This document shows, piece by piece, positions 1-29,489 of a DNA stretch of 64,000 nucleotides. The stretch covers positions 4,181,522 to 4,245,521 of the forward strand of contig OY997644.1 in the NCBI GenBank assembly GCA_963921795.1, in the 5' to 3' direction. A program made the translations under genes and the position numbers. Numbering within the stretch: position 1 is the stretch's first letter; every line of letters starts with the position of its first letter. Below the pieces are notes generated by a model. It ran no database searches, was not told where the DNA came from, and worked only from the letters and a program-made list of their open reading frames with translations. Source of the DNA: Nannobrachium achirus. Lineage: Eukaryota; Chordata; Actinopteri; Myctophiformes; Myctophidae.

Positions 1-325
1 CAGAGATATGAATAGGGCAAAAGTGTGACGTGATGTGACGTGACGTGACGTGACGTGACCTGACAGACTGACAGCTGGTGGAGCTTTTCATAGTAACTGC
101 GACCTGACGGTTGCAATCACGCAATGATTGGCAAATCACAACCTCCGCCCCTGATTTGTCACATGACCCTCTTCTAGCGCCACCATCAGGCTGATTTTTT
201 TTAAAACACATTTTTGAACACTGCTCCTACATATTTTGCCCTAAAATCACGCAAAGCGGTACACAGTATCTCCAAAGTCATGTCATCAACATGGATCTGT
301 CCCATTTCCCATATTCCCTCAAAGT
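1..325. repeat. Old repeat, start of window
   Basis: A GACGT-repeat tract, then AGCGCCACCATCAGGCTGAT and ATCAACATGGATCTGTCCCA. Related pieces lie at 1290-1440, 1640-1840 (inverted), 31325-31710, 32185-32475 and 33335-33515. Confidence 0.6.
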
Positions 326-552
326 TGGGAAAACTCAAAATGTTAAGGCAACAAACTTCAGAAAACTTTTAAGTTTAGGGCAACTTAGAATTTTAAGTTA
401 AGCTAAAATTATAAAAGCTGAGGCAACTTAAAATGTTAAGATAAACCAACTAAACCAATTTAAGCAAAACTTAAAGTTTTATGTTTGATTGTCTAACTTA
501 AAAGTTTTCTGAAGTTTGTTGCCTTAAAATTTTAAGTTTTCTCAACTTTTAT
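326..552. mobile_element. Small inverted-repeat MITE
   Basis: Arms of about 50 bp (GGCAACAAACTTCAGAAAAC and GTTTTCTGAAGTTTGTTGCC). It interrupts an older repeat whose uninterrupted form is seen at about 31340 (AATCAGGAGGGAATATGGG). Confidence 0.7.
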
Positions 553-1660
553 TTTTTACAGCCTCCTGATTGGCTACGATTGCCTTCTAAAGTTTGTGTA
601 TGCGACCTGATGGTCGCTTATCTCCCGATTAGGGAGTCTTACTGGTCGTTATTATTACTAGAGGTTTGCGCCTGCTTCGCCCGTTTTATATTAAGTGAAA
701 CCTGACCAATCATGGAAATTGGCCCACTTATAGTCTGGTCAACGTGTCATGTGAAGGCTATGTATTCCCAATTTCCCAAGTTATTTTGCTAATATTGTTT
801 TTTGTTACAACAGAGAAAGGAAGTGTGGAGATAAGAGAACATTTCTTGGAATTCACAGAGGTAAATACCTGTACATGTATTGTAAATTGGGTCCCTTTCT
901 GTGAAAGATTACCCTACTGGGTAGCACTTTACAATAATGACCTGTTATAAATCATTTATAAACATTTATAAGCAGTTTATAGATGAGTAATAAAACATGA
1001 ACAAACTGTTTATTGACATTTGTAAATGTTTAACTAAACATTTATAACTGTTTTAAACATCATTAACATGTTATTAGTAAGGTATTAGTAAGTAGTAAAC
1101 TAATCATGAATAGACCGTTTATATACATTTGTAAATGTTTACTAAATCATTTATAACCAATGCTAAAATTCACATAATGTTTAGGTAGGAATGCATTTAC
1201 AAATGTCTGTTAAGGTGACCTCCATGTGTTGTTCATGTTTAATATACGCTTTGTAGATGTTATCAAGAGTCCTAATGTAAAGTGAAGGCTATTCATTGCG
1301 ACCATCAGGTTGCAAGTTACTATGAAAACCTCCCCCGGCTGTCTGTCAGTCCCTCAGTCAGTCTGTCCGTCACATCATGTCACGTCACACTTTTGGCCCT
1401 ACTCTTATCTCCGGCACCGTTTCCCCTATCCAAGCCAAACTTGCCAAACTGCTAAACATGAACAAACATGGAGGCCACATTAACAGACAGTTGTAAATAA
1501 TGAATAGTCTTCACTTTACATTAGGGCTCTTGATAACATCTATACTAATGATTTATAGATATTTAAGGAATGTTTTACAAAGCATAACCATGAACAAACA
1601 AGGAGGCCACATTAACAGACAGATATAAATAACCAGTAAGGAGATAAGCAACCTCATGGT
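553..1660. other. AT-rich repeat region, no gene seen
   Basis: Many variants of AACATTTATAA and AGTGAAGGCTATTCATT, an old interspersed repeat in two orientations (about 915-1280 and 1440-1630). Confidence 0.5.
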
Positions 1661-1839
1661 GGCGCTAGAAGAGGGGCATGTGAGAAATCAGGGGTGGAGG
1701 TTGTGGTTTGGCAGCCAAGGAGTGTGTGCAAAGTTTGGCATGGATAGGGGCAACGGTGCCAGAGATAAGAGTAGGGCCAAAAGTGTGGCGTGACGTGACG
1801 TGGCGTGACGTGACGTGACGTGACGGACATCCGGTGGAG

Positions 1840-2200
1840 GTGTGTGTGTGTGTGTGTGTGTGTGTGTCACTGATAGAGATGAGGAAGGAGGAAGTCAAAT
1901 GACCCAGATAGTTTGTCAGGCCTGCCGTAGCCAGCTCCAGGAAGAAGCTCAACATTACATTTAAGTACCCTAAGTACAAGCTGGTTGGGTACATAACCAA
2001 AGGTCAAGTTCACCAATTATTGAGCTTTTAATCTATAGATCTGTAAACACACAGACATGAATTAAACATAATATCAAACATAATAATTATGTAACGATAT
2101 TAAATAATCATGGATCCAGTCACACACAATTTGAGAGGACCTGTGTTTTCATGCTATACTTTTTGGGTCATTAAAGGAGAATTTCAGACTAGATCTTTCT

Positions 2201-2252
<52 letters not shown>

Positions 2253-2320
2253 TTATTTTTATTTTTATTACCTTTAGTTGGTGTTCTTCTAGGCTTTTCC
2301 CAAAAAAGTTGTACGTATAT
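1840..2320. other. No gene seen
   Basis: A GT run at 1841-1867, then unassigned AT-rich sequence and the TTCT array. Confidence 0.5.
2198..2252 (+). repeat. (TTCT)n microsatellite
   Basis: About 13 TTCT units. Confidence 0.9.
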
Positions 2321-3136
2321 TAGAGATGCGCGGATATCGGTTTTAGCCGCGGTGGACCTCGGTGATCCGTGGTGCAGTCGGATTTGGATCAATCAAATAT
2401 AATTATTAATTAATTTCGGATATCCGCGGATGACATAATGCAGGAAATAAATTATGGCCTAATATATCTATCAATAAAAAGCGAAATCTAGGTATGCTCG
2501 TGTCTGTGTTAGTGTGTGTTATTTTGTATAATTTATAAAGTAACCATCATTTTTCATGAGGCAATGTGCAGTCCAAGATAAAACTAAACAGCTGTGTCCA
2601 CTTAAAGGCAACGGCATCACGGCATGCATCGTCGCACTCATTACCTCTGGTCAGGCTGCGCTAAAAAGTGAATCTCTCTCAGCTCCATAGTCCATATTGT
2701 AAAGTAGGCTACTGTACAGTAGGTAAGTTAAACTTCCCACTAAGTTGTGTTTGTTCCTCTCTCTTTCGCTCTCTCCCTCGCTCTCTCTCTCTCTCGTGTG
2801 TCTGACTCTGTCTGCCTGCATGTCTGTCTGCATCGACGCAGCACCGACTCAAAAAAAAAAAAGAAAGAAAAAAGACGAACGGAGACATTCCGTAGGCTAG
2901 ATCAATGCATTTCTGTGATCGCACAACTAAGAAAACTAACAGGGAATAGCCTACCAGAAAATAATATTAGCCTAATAATAAGGGTAATAATAATAATAAT
3001 ACTTTTGAAGTTGCGGATGAGGATGGATGCGGATTTATAAATTGGATGATATAATTAATGCGGTTGGATAATGGGCGGATAATTAATTTGCGCGGATGGA
3101 TTCGGATGACTTCAAAAGCCTATCCGCGCATCACTA
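2321..3136. mobile_element. hAT element, TAGWGATGCGCGGAT family
   Basis: Termini TAGAGATGCGCGGAT and ATCCGCGCATCACTA are inverted. ACGTATAT/ACGTACAT on the two sides is a 7-of-8 target duplication. No transposase; the interior has a CT-rich tract at 2758-2795. Confidence 0.7.
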
Positions 3137-3458
3137 ACGTACATTCATTCACAGAACACACATAGCAAACAACAGCTGAATAAGTGAAACAAAGTACCAT
3201 GCCTGAATTCAAGGGATGAGGTTATATAAAATGCCATGCTTAAGTGTAATCTTTGATCTATACACAGGCAGGCACAGTTTGACAGTTTGACAGACAGACA
3301 GACATATTGATTACACATCGAGAAAGAGATCTTTGTCTTCCTCATACCAGGTAAACATTTGATCTTATCTCCCTTGAGCACCGGTTGTTCCAGGTAAATG
3401 TCTTGTTCCACTGCCAAATTCAAATATTCAAGATGTTTGCTGTGCGTGTGTGTGAGTG

Positions 3459-3465
3459 TATAAAA
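3459..3465 (+). promoter_or_regulatory. TATA box of the ZP-domain gene
   Basis: TATAAAA lies 35 bp before the ATG at 3500, so transcription would start close to the ATG and the 5' leader would be very short. It is the only such box near the first exon. Inferred from position only. Confidence 0.5.
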
Positions 3466-3499
3466 CACCATAGTGGAACGTATTCTCTCTCAGTAAACC

Positions 3500-10633
<7,134 letters not shown>

Positions 10634-11597
10634 GGCAGCAATGTGTGTGGTGTCTGACAAGCATAACGACTTCAGCTACACCGCCCCCTTCTGGTGGACC
10701 TCTAGTGTTGCCTCCGCACTATAGGGCCGCTGGGCAATTAACCCAACATAATATGTTTGGTTAATGTTCAATATATTATGTCGAAACAGATATATTGAAC
10801 CAATTTATAACCACTTATAACCCATTAATCAAGGTGATGGGAAGATTGCAGATGCAAAAGTTTCTTTTTTTTTCTTTTTTTTTTGGTTAGACTGTGTGTT
10901 CTTCTGTATACTATAGACCAGTCGTTCCCAAACTGTTTTTATGATGTGGGTGGAACCATGAGATAAAGTGGTACTAAAATTGGCTTGAATGGATTGACTC
11001 TACATGGTTCTCATCGTGGTACCATGCTAATCTTCTCTGTATCGTTAACATTTTAGCCCAAAGACAGTGCCCCGTCGCCAACAAAGAGCATTTTGGTATT
11101 GCATCTGAAATGGCTTGGAATTAGAGACAGACAGATCATGAAATTTAAATATCCGAGTGGTTGTTTAGACTAAAACCTTATAAAACCGTATTATGGACCA
11201 ATATTTATACAAAATATATATTTTTGAAAAGCATGGTGGGGGGGGGGGGGGGGGGGAATCATCTGAAACATAATTTTATACAATGTGTAGTGGGAGTCCC
11301 TGCTTCATCTCTATAGGCTCTATAGGAGATGATGCAAGAAGAAGGAAAAAGAAACCAAAAAAAAAACAAGAAGGCCCCTGATATAGAGGGTCTTACTCAA
11401 GATGTGAACCCTATTTGACTGGGCAATGAACCTGAGTGACATTTGACATAACGCATACATTATATTTGAGCAATGATCTGTAATAATGTAGAAACCTATA
11501 ACTACTAATATATACTGTCTCTTTTTTTACTAACTCTGATGATTTAATAAAAAAAAAAGGTGCTGAGCCCTCGTGGCAGGGCTCAGGTGAATGTTCA

Positions 11598-11603
11598 AAT
11601 AAA
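11598..11603 (+). terminator. Candidate polyadenylation signal of the ZP gene
   Basis: AATAAA lies about 965 bp after the stop codon. An A-rich alternative lies about 50 bp upstream. The 3' UTR assignment is an inference. Confidence 0.35.
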
Positions 11604-11760
11604 TTACCAAAGCATGCTTCTCTGTTTGTGACACTTTATTGGTACATTTTACTTATGTGTGACTGGGAATTCATGTTATAAGCATAACCATACATTTCAA
11701 TATGCATGTATACTGCTGAACATAGAGAAAAAGCATCCGTAGGAGACATTGCAACGCATT

Positions 11761-11782
11761 GCGAACTTGTAGATTGGCTATG
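11761..11782. repeat. Palindrome core, right half only
   Basis: GCGAACTTGTAGATTGGCTA, in sequence related to the CAGTGGTGGAAAAAGTAC family. Confidence 0.55.
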
Positions 11783-12240
11783 TTTAAATGGCTGGCATAT
11801 AGGGTTGAAGTGGTTAATGTATGTTTTGTAATAATTACAGTAAAGTAGATGTTGTTTTAAAAGTTTTAAAATAATTGTAGTGGAGTAAAAGTACAATATT
11901 AGCCTCTAAGATGCAATGGAGTTGAAATAAACATATTGAAAATTGGAAATAGTAAAGTAAATAATAATAATACTAATATTCAAAGAGCTTTATTGGCATG
12001 AGAAAACATAATTTAACTCATCCTTGCCATGAGTGTGCAGACACAATCATAATATGTAAAATTCACAAACAATCAGGCTTCCAATTCAAGTAAGAAAGAT
12101 CATTCTATCTAGACAGAGCATCCTGAATCACTTTTTGACAACATATAGTGTTGCATGGCTTCTTTTACTCGACAGGTCCTTGCTGGTAGCATGACTTTGT
12201 GATGACATGGGAAACCAGCCCTGTCCACTACTTTAGTACA

Positions 12241-12279
12241 TTGAATGAATGAATGAATGAATGAATGAATGAATGAATA
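12241..12279 (+). repeat. (GAAT)n microsatellite
   Basis: Nine to ten TGAA units. Confidence 0.85.
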
Positions 12280-12461
12280 GTTTTATTTCGATAATCAGTG
12301 AGACATTACAAGTCATTTTTTTTTTTAACCTTAACATTAAATGCACACTGTGGGGCAGCAGTGTTTTAAAAAAACAGTTTGGTATGTTTGGTACCATGTT
12401 TGATGTTTACCTGGAATTTGTAGCCCACAGAAGCACCAAATAGTTTCTGATTAGACGTTGC

Positions 12462-12657
12462 TAAGCCAGGAAAGGCAAGAAGCGCACCACCTTGTAGTGT
12501 ACATGCACTGCGGCGCAGTAGCTCAGCAAACAACACTGTAGTGTAGAGCTCAAGACCCTGGTGTTAGGTAGGAGAGTGTGGAGGGTTCCAGGAGTCCCGA
12601 GCTGGTGTTGGCTAGAGTCTAGACCACACTCTCGCATCGCATCGCAGACGTTGATAC
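12462..12657 (+). mobile_element. Fragment of the same LINE tail as at 23.9 kb
   Basis: Shares AGGAAAGGCAAGAAGC, CAAGACCCTGGTG and GAGCTGGTGTTGGCTAGA with the 23.9-24.06 kb LINE and is cut by a hAT element at 12658. Confidence 0.6.
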
Positions 12658-13099
12658 CAGGCCTGGAATTTGGACATTTTAGAGGCAAGGCCACTTGGCC
12701 TCCTTTGTGCCTCTGGCACAAAGGCCAAATACCAGGGCAGGAAGGCCATCAAATAGAACAAGAGTTTAGTCCATTGAAAGAATTTGTTGAATTTAAGGTT
12801 TAGGGATGATAATCTGCGGTGAAATAGATAAATGATGGTATTTTCAATCTGATCCATGCTCACCATCAAAGATACTGGATTGGTTTAAGATGGGGACTCG
12901 GGGGTGTTAAGACTTCAGAATCTCAACAAAAGACACTGGTGTCTACATGACAAGAAAGAGACAGAGGATTAAATGATACAGTCAGCTTTAGGGCATTAAG
13001 GCCACTGTGGCCTCAGGTCATTGGTTTGGGGGGCACAAGGCCAAACTAAGGGGCAACGGCGGCCATGGCCTTCATGGCCTCCATGAAATTCCTGCCCTG
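12658..13099. mobile_element. hAT MITE with exact 8-bp duplication
   Basis: CAGGCCTGGAATTT and AAATTCCTGCCCTG termini, flanked by GTTGATAC at 12650-12657 and 13100-13107. It sits in a LINE tail. Confidence 0.8.
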
Positions 13100-13191
13100 G
13101 TTGATACATTACTGATCGTGCACTTTTTAGTTGCTCTTGGTGGATGAGGGTCAGAGAACTGTAACCTATAATCATAACATTATAGGTTATA

Positions 13192-13194
<3 letters not shown>

Positions 13195-13280
<86 letters not shown>
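13195..13280 (+). repeat. (CT)n microsatellite
   Basis: About 43 uninterrupted CT units. Confidence 0.95.
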
Positions 13281-13282
<2 letters not shown>

Positions 13283-14573
13283 AATCTAAAGTGACAAAAA
13301 CAAGGTAACAGCTAGGCCGATTATCCATGTTTTACTTTTAACCTCTTGAACCCCAGGAGTCCGCCTAAAATGTATGCCCAAATTGGAACCGTTGTGGACA
13401 CAAAACTACAATGATTGTGGCTACTCTTGACCCACCAAATGTCAGCTAACCCCTGAGAATTCACAAATGCAGTGTAAAACATCACATTTCTCTTACCAAA
13501 TTGTCCTGCTGTGATCACTTACCTGGGAAAAGAATCAAAAGATGATTGAAAAAGACCTCCGCCTATGGAAAATTTGCATTCTGAATAGTGAATGAGCCTC
13601 AAGACCTTATTGAAAACATATATAGTGAATTGAGAAATTGTCCACCAAGGTGTCATCAATTGATAGGCAAAAGTGTTATGAATATATTCCAAACTATGTA
13701 AACTCTACAGATGTTTTAGTGAGAGTAGTGCTGTAATATTAGTAGTGTAGTGTAGACGTTGAGTGAGTAATGATAAAAACAAGTAACAATATAGCTGCAA
13801 GCAGCGATAAAGTGTCCAAGGCATAAAAAGCAGGAAAGCAAAAAGGCATCAAGGGAAAGCAAAGAAGAATATCAAAGAAAAACTAGAAGCAGTGTTCTTC
13901 CGAACAGGACTCCGGCAGGTCAGGTAGGTTTCTTTTGGCCTAGTGGTGACTCTATAATAGGCCAAAGTGAAAAGGGTGAGGGAAAACGTCTACGCAGTCT
14001 CAAAGCTACCAGCAACAGACTGCAAAAGAGCTTCTTTCCACGAACAGTCAGGCACATGAACGAACTGTCAAAAACGAGAAAGATCCAGGGAAAAAAGAAT
14101 CGCTAGCACCCCCCCCCCCCCCCCCCACCCAGAATTGCACCTACTGTACATACCCCTTACGTTCCCTCCTTGTGAAGTTGAATTGCACCTACTGTACATA
14201 AATGCATACTGTGAAGTTGAATATATTAATCTGTTGCACATAGAACACTCTGTGAAGATGTCTACAAAAGTTAAGTAAGTACAGTAAGCAACTACTGGAA
14301 AAATATGCTGTTGGCGTATAGAATATGCCAAACTTTTTGCACATGTACATCTGAGGATGCTCTTTTCTTTTCCTGTTGCTCTTTTTGCCTTTAGCACTCA
14401 CTTTTTAGATTATTATTATTATTATTTTTAGATGTGGTTTGCTGTTATTATATTGTTTTTTTGATATACGACTGCATTGTACTGAAGGATGCCAAACAAA
14501 AACAAATTTTACTCTTATGTACCTGTACAAAAGACGTAACAATGAAGTACAACCTTGAACCTTGTTTGGTTAC
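13281..14573. other. Intergenic, repeat fragments only
   Basis: Contains GCAAGCAGCGATAAAG (13795), a motif of a widespread fish repeat, and a C run at 14108. Confidence 0.45.
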
Positions 14574-14784
14574 CTGCTATGAGAGGGATTCTGGTGCCTG
14601 TAGTTTCCAGGACCACCTCCAGGGGGCAGTGTTTTGCCGTGGGTTCCCTCAGGATGACACAGACCTCGTCTCTCCTTCGTAGACAGTCCATCTTGTTGCC
14701 ACGGTAACTGACGCACAGCTCAGACAGCTCGCTGGGGAGGATGGGAGAGAAGGCCAGGCAATGCTGCTGGAGTCTGGACCCTGT
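14574..14784 (-). other. Unidentified exon-like sequence
   Basis: On the minus strand a 211-bp open segment lies between CCCCCAG and GTAACC. It encodes 70 codons with no stop, including LPSELSELCVSYRGNK, DCLRRRDEVCVILRE and LEVVLETTGTRIPLIA. I do not recognise the protein. It abuts a Penelope-like fragment, and the whole unit recurs inverted at 60.95-62.34 kb, where this part carries an insertion and a stop. It may be a captured host exon. Confidence 0.45.
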
Positions 14785-14829
14785 CTGGGGGCAAACGTTA
14801 CAAGGTACATACCGTACATTTACTACAGT

Positions 14830-15480
14830 AAATGTATTTCTTTCTTTCTATTGTATGACAAATTTCATTTTGAAATCAAATTATTTCAAGTTTGATAACA
14901 AGTTTTACATCCAGACCCAAGGCATGGCCATGGGTTCAACCTTTGCACCCAATTATGCAAACTTATTCATGGGTCACTGGGAATCCAAGTTCATTCAGAA
15001 CAGGACTGCCTACTCCCTCCTAAATAAGGTGATTTTTGATACATTGACGACATGGTATTTGTTGGTTCAGAAGGCGAACTGGTTGAGTTCAGGCAGTATA
15101 TTAACAACACACATCCCCCCCCCCCCCAAAAAAAAGGTACAATAGTCTTGATCCCAAGCTATTAAAAATATCATTACCAAACATTGGAATATTTTGAAAT
15201 GTGATCCTCATTTGAAAAATATAGCTATGTCACCACCAAGGTTTTGCTTTACGAGAGGAAGGAACATTAGAGACTCTGTGGTTACATCACTTTATAGATC
15301 ACCAGGTACCAGCTCCAACTGGCTGAGGGAAGAGTTGTGTGGCATCCACCCATGTGGTAGATGCACTCACTCACTGCTCAAACACCTCAACCACTAAAGT
15401 TTTTTTTTTTTTTTTTTTATCACCCACACACAGGACAGGAATACAAAATTAAAAGCTTTATCAACTGTAATAACACCCAT
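14830..15480 (+). mobile_element. Penelope-like element fragment, copy 1
   Basis: The translation contains QTQGMAMGSTFAPNYANLF then GHWES, the reverse transcriptase core of Penelope-like (Poseidon/Neptune) elements. After a break it continues with FCFTRGRNIRD and the Cys-rich CGIHPCGRC linker that precedes the GIY-YIG nuclease. A frameshift and C/A tracts near 15113-15136 interrupt the frame. It is a fragment and cannot be active. Confidence 0.75.
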
Positions 15481-15782
15481 GTGTTATAAACCATGATATG
15501 TATCGCGGCATGTTCCAAATCAGACAACGAGAGACACCTTCCACTGCTAATCCTATAATTTTGTGGATCCTGCCGCTTCGTGTCTCATCTCTGCCCCCTT
15601 GTGGACAGATACATTTATTGCTGATCCTTCTGTCTCTGTCTCACATCAAATACCTGTCATTATCAAATAGAATTCCTTCACATCACTTACATAATAATGA
15701 TCGCACTGCTGTTGTCACTAATCACATTATATCTCCTCAGTCTTCTAGCAGTTTTCCTATCCCAAACTCTGACTCTCCACTC

Positions 15783-15910
15783 ACTAAAGTCGGTTTTAAG
15801 ACTAGAAAAGTTCTTGGAATAATTCATTTTAATATCAGAAGTCTCAAATTGAACTATATTAAACTTTTGGTGGTTCAACAGACCCAACAGACTCTGTTGC
15901 ACCAAAAGTG
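15783..15910 (+). mobile_element. LINE endonuclease N-terminal fragment, copy 1
   Basis: KVLGIIHFNIRSLKLNY matches the first strand of an APE-type endonuclease of L2/CR1-like LINEs (family knowledge). It breaks up in the QQTQQT stretch. It follows the Penelope fragment in the same orientation. Confidence 0.6.
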
Positions 15911-15920
15911 TCTAACATGA

Positions 15921-16435
15921 TCATTACATGCTTAACAATTTGACAATTAATGTCTAATATTGTCTACAATTGATACAAATTGCTACAAAACCTAACCAAG
16001 TCATTTTGGGGCATAAACAATAAGTTGTTCATGCCCCATCATGATTGCATGTTCACATTCTATAATTTTACATTGAGGTGCCCAGATGTCCCTATTGCCC
16101 ACCTTACCTGTATCCTTACTCAACATAATACACAGTGGAAGGGAAGATCAAGAAGTGTCCCTGTTAAGTTTTAATTTACTGTTGGTTTATAGTTAACACT
16201 GGTTAGGATGAAGAAAGACAGTATTGTCATAAATTAAGTGGGTGAACTGTGACCTGCAATAAGTAATGTAAAAGTAAATGATCGCTGAATGCGTCTTCAC
16301 AATATAGTAAATCTTTACTCACGAAAGGAATTAGTTCATTTGTATTATCCTTCCATAATATATAGCCTCTAAGTCTAGACCTAATACTAATTTAAGTTTA
16401 TAAAATAAAATAAAACTCTGTATACTATTTTGCAG
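15921..16435. other. No gene seen
   Basis: AT-rich and unassigned. I looked here for the missing last PAQR exon on the minus strand and did not find it. Confidence 0.45.
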
Positions 16436-16794
16436 TGGTGGAAAAAGTACTCAAATGTACTTAAGTAAAAGTATCAATACTACAATGTAAAAATAGCCTA
16501 CTCTGTTACAAATAAAAGTCAGGAATTAAAAATGTACAAAAGTATTGGCATAAAAATTTACTTAACGTACAAAAAGTAGAAAGACAAAGTAGCCTACTCA
16601 TTATGCAGAATGTCCCATTTCACAAGATTTCATGTATAGAAATACAGCTTGTAGATCGGCTATTTTCAAATGGCCGAAATGTACCATATATAGGGCTGTT
16701 AGTGGAGTAAAAGTACTGAAAATTGGAAATAGTAAAGTAAAAAATAGCTAATAATTTTACTTAAGTACCGTACTTGAGTAAATGTACTTACTTT
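16436..16794. mobile_element. hAT MITE, CAGTGGTGGAAAAAGTAC family
   Basis: Left end CAGTGGTGGAAAAAGTACT; right end reads TTGAGTAAATGTACTTACTT. No clear duplication. It carries a half palindrome core at 16646 and lies 36 bp from a PAQR exon. Confidence 0.55.
16646..16668. repeat. Palindrome core, right half only
   Basis: AGCTTGTAGATCGGCTATTT in a hAT MITE near a PAQR exon. Confidence 0.6.
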
Positions 16795-16829
16795 ACCATT
16801 GCAATTGTGTAATAATAGTTGTCCCTTAC

Positions 16830-27427
<10,598 letters not shown>

Positions 27428-27907
27428 TGTTATTATGTGAGGGTGCAGCCTGACGGTGCCTTGGTTCACTGAAGTATAACAAGTGAGCTGAACTGGACTG
27501 TCACCTGCTGGGACGACCTCTGCCTTTATAAGCGTGTTGTTGCCATGCCGCTCAGACGGTCCCGCCCCCTCTTCTTACATCTCACCTATCCTCAACCAAC
27601 GAGAATATCCAGTATGTACCTGGGACACACCCCTTCTCGGCCACACCTCCCTCCCTCCCTCACTGTAAATAGTGCACTTGGCTGGCCATTCATATAAATT
27701 GTTGTTTCTGCTTGATCTGAAGTAATAAAATTACTATACTGTCTATTCATTGATGTAACCTACTTCAATCAGCTTACTTCAAAGTAAATCTGCCTTATTT
27801 AGGATCAAAGTACATTTTTAGCTTGATAAGAAAGTGCATTTTCAGGTTCCTTTGAATTCACGTGATTCTGACGTCATCAGGTTCAGTCCTGTTTGGTACC
27901 GCCTTCG

Positions 27908-28000
27908 TATAAATATCCGCCATCTTGGATTTTTGTCCGCACTGTAGCTGTTTGCATTGGGAAGACGGACGGCGGGTAATTCAAATATTCACAAACAACG
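27908..28000 (+). promoter_or_regulatory. TATA and YY1-type promoter with first untranslated exon
   Basis: A TATAAATA box is followed within 10 bp by CCATCTTGG, a YY1-type element. A GC-rich stretch then ends at a strong donor (AACG|GTAAGAAA at 28000/28001). It lies about 480 bp from the divergent first exon of the PAQR gene and faces the SAMD3-like gene. It probably starts that transcript; the link is inferred. Confidence 0.5.
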
Positions 28001-28782
28001 GTAAGAAATATGAAATGTTTTAATAAAATATCCATTATTTTAATGTCCATTATTTTATGTTAAAAAGACCAGCCATTGTTTTACAAATCTCGCTGTTTCC
28101 CCGTTTTTATGACTATAATAATATAATATAATTTATGTCACAACAACTCACTAAGTATTGCAATGAACTAACATGAACTGTGGCCGATATATTTACATTT
28201 TCTATGCATGCTGCAGTATTTGCTGGATTTTTTCAAAAGCATTTTAGGCATGTTTAATTAATATTATGTGCTTTGTGGTGGTGGATAATGCTAACGTTAG
28301 CATAGGGTAACAACCAGCTACCACTGCACAGTTAGCTTGAATCAGCGTTCCCGCGTGTACCACCGATAGCGTATTTATCAAGCACGGTGCGTGTCGCCGT
28401 GTTGTGAAGTTGTGGGTTTATTAAATTAGGTTAGTGGTGGTGTGAAATGAACGCAAGTTGTCTTGTTAGTTTGGTTGTTTTGGGCTCGCTAACCGGCCGG
28501 GGGCTATAGCATAGAGCCGGGGCTTTTCGCCTTTATTTCCGGTCCGTGCGGGAAACGGAAATGGAATTTTAGCATGCGTGTAAGTGTATGCAGAAATGGC
28601 CGGATACAGTTTGTGAGTTGGTGCGATCTAAAACGGATGCACGCAATGGACATTAACTAGGCACCGGCTAGAGCAGGACCAGAGCTAGCTACAGAGCTAG
28701 CTAGAGAGAGGGGCGGCAACCAGCGTTTTGTTTTGTTTTGTTTATCGAGCTCATAAATCGTCTCTTTTAGCCCTATATACAG
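28001..28782 (+). other. First intron of the SAMD3-like transcription unit
   Basis: Contains (GCTAGCTA)-type repeats at 28680 and a GC-rich part near 28490. No coding region seen. Confidence 0.4.
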
Positions 28783-28892
28783 TGGTGGGGGGGAAAGTAT
28801 TGAAATGTTTTACTTAAGCACAAGTATAAATACTGCAATGTAGAAATACCCGGTTACAGTTACACGTACGTCTGGAATTCAAAATGTAAGTC

Positions 28893-29095
28893 TTAGGGCA
28901 CCCCTCCTGGGGATATAGAGACTCAGAACCGGGCGGCGAGGTGCTGACGCGGCTCCTTCTCGCGTCCGACCGAGGGGCCTCGGCCTCGGCCGTCACGTCG
29001 AATCGGCCGGGGACCCCCCGGAGCTCCGGGGACCCCTGCGGACCCCCGCGCCGCCGCTCGGCGGCGCCGTTCAGGAGTGTCCGATTGACTCGCCA
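28893..29095. other. GC-rich insert of unknown origin
   Basis: About 200 bp at far higher GC than its surroundings (CGGCCTCGGCCGTCACG, CCGCCGCTCGGCGGCGCCG). It resembles rDNA spacer in composition, but I cannot match it to a specific rRNA region. Confidence 0.4.
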
Positions 29096-29181
29096 CTTTT
29101 TGGGGCTGGCTGTTAGTGTATGAATGTGTGTGGAATCTCAATTTACTGAAGTACTAAAAGTAAAAGTACAAAATAACCGGT

Positions 29182-29242
29182 ATTTGAATATAGCTGATCT
29201 ACTAACTCACGTTGTGAACTTGTAGATCATCTATTTTCAAAT
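29182..29242. repeat. Palindrome core with ATTTGAATATAGC arms
   Basis: Outer arms ATTTGAATA and TATTTTCAAAT fit this host only. Confidence 0.7.
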
Positions 29243-29489
29243 GGCCTAGGTGTACAATGTGGCTACCTCCTGTATTATTGCCAGACCCAGGGGGTCGGCC
29301 TACATAAGGCTTTGTTGGTCTGTCGGTCTGTCGGTCGGTCGGTCGGTCCCTCTTTTCCTCAGTGTCCCTCTTTTCCTCAGTGTGCCTGTGTTTGCCTCTG
29401 ACTGCTCATCAGCCCCTCCCTTCCCTTGCTCGGCTGATTGCCTTGAGTGCCGTCACCTGTACGGGACCAGCTGAGTTGAGTTGGCTGAC

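Larger units (their letters stand above)
10634..12240. other. 3' UTR of the ZP gene and intergenic sequence
   Basis: Includes an 18-bp G run at about 11239 and parts of hAT-like repeats (AGTCGTTCCCAAACTG at 10919). Confidence 0.45.
28783..29282. mobile_element. Broken hAT MITE with GC-rich insert
   Basis: Starts CAGTGGTGGGGGGGAAAGTA like the family at 16.4 kb, contains the GC-rich stretch 28893-29095 and a palindrome core at 29182. The right end is not clear. Confidence 0.45.

Noticed and set aside
28893..29095. Possible 28S rRNA fragment
   Set aside because: Composition is suggestive, but no rRNA core sequence could be recognised, so it is not called an rRNA gene.
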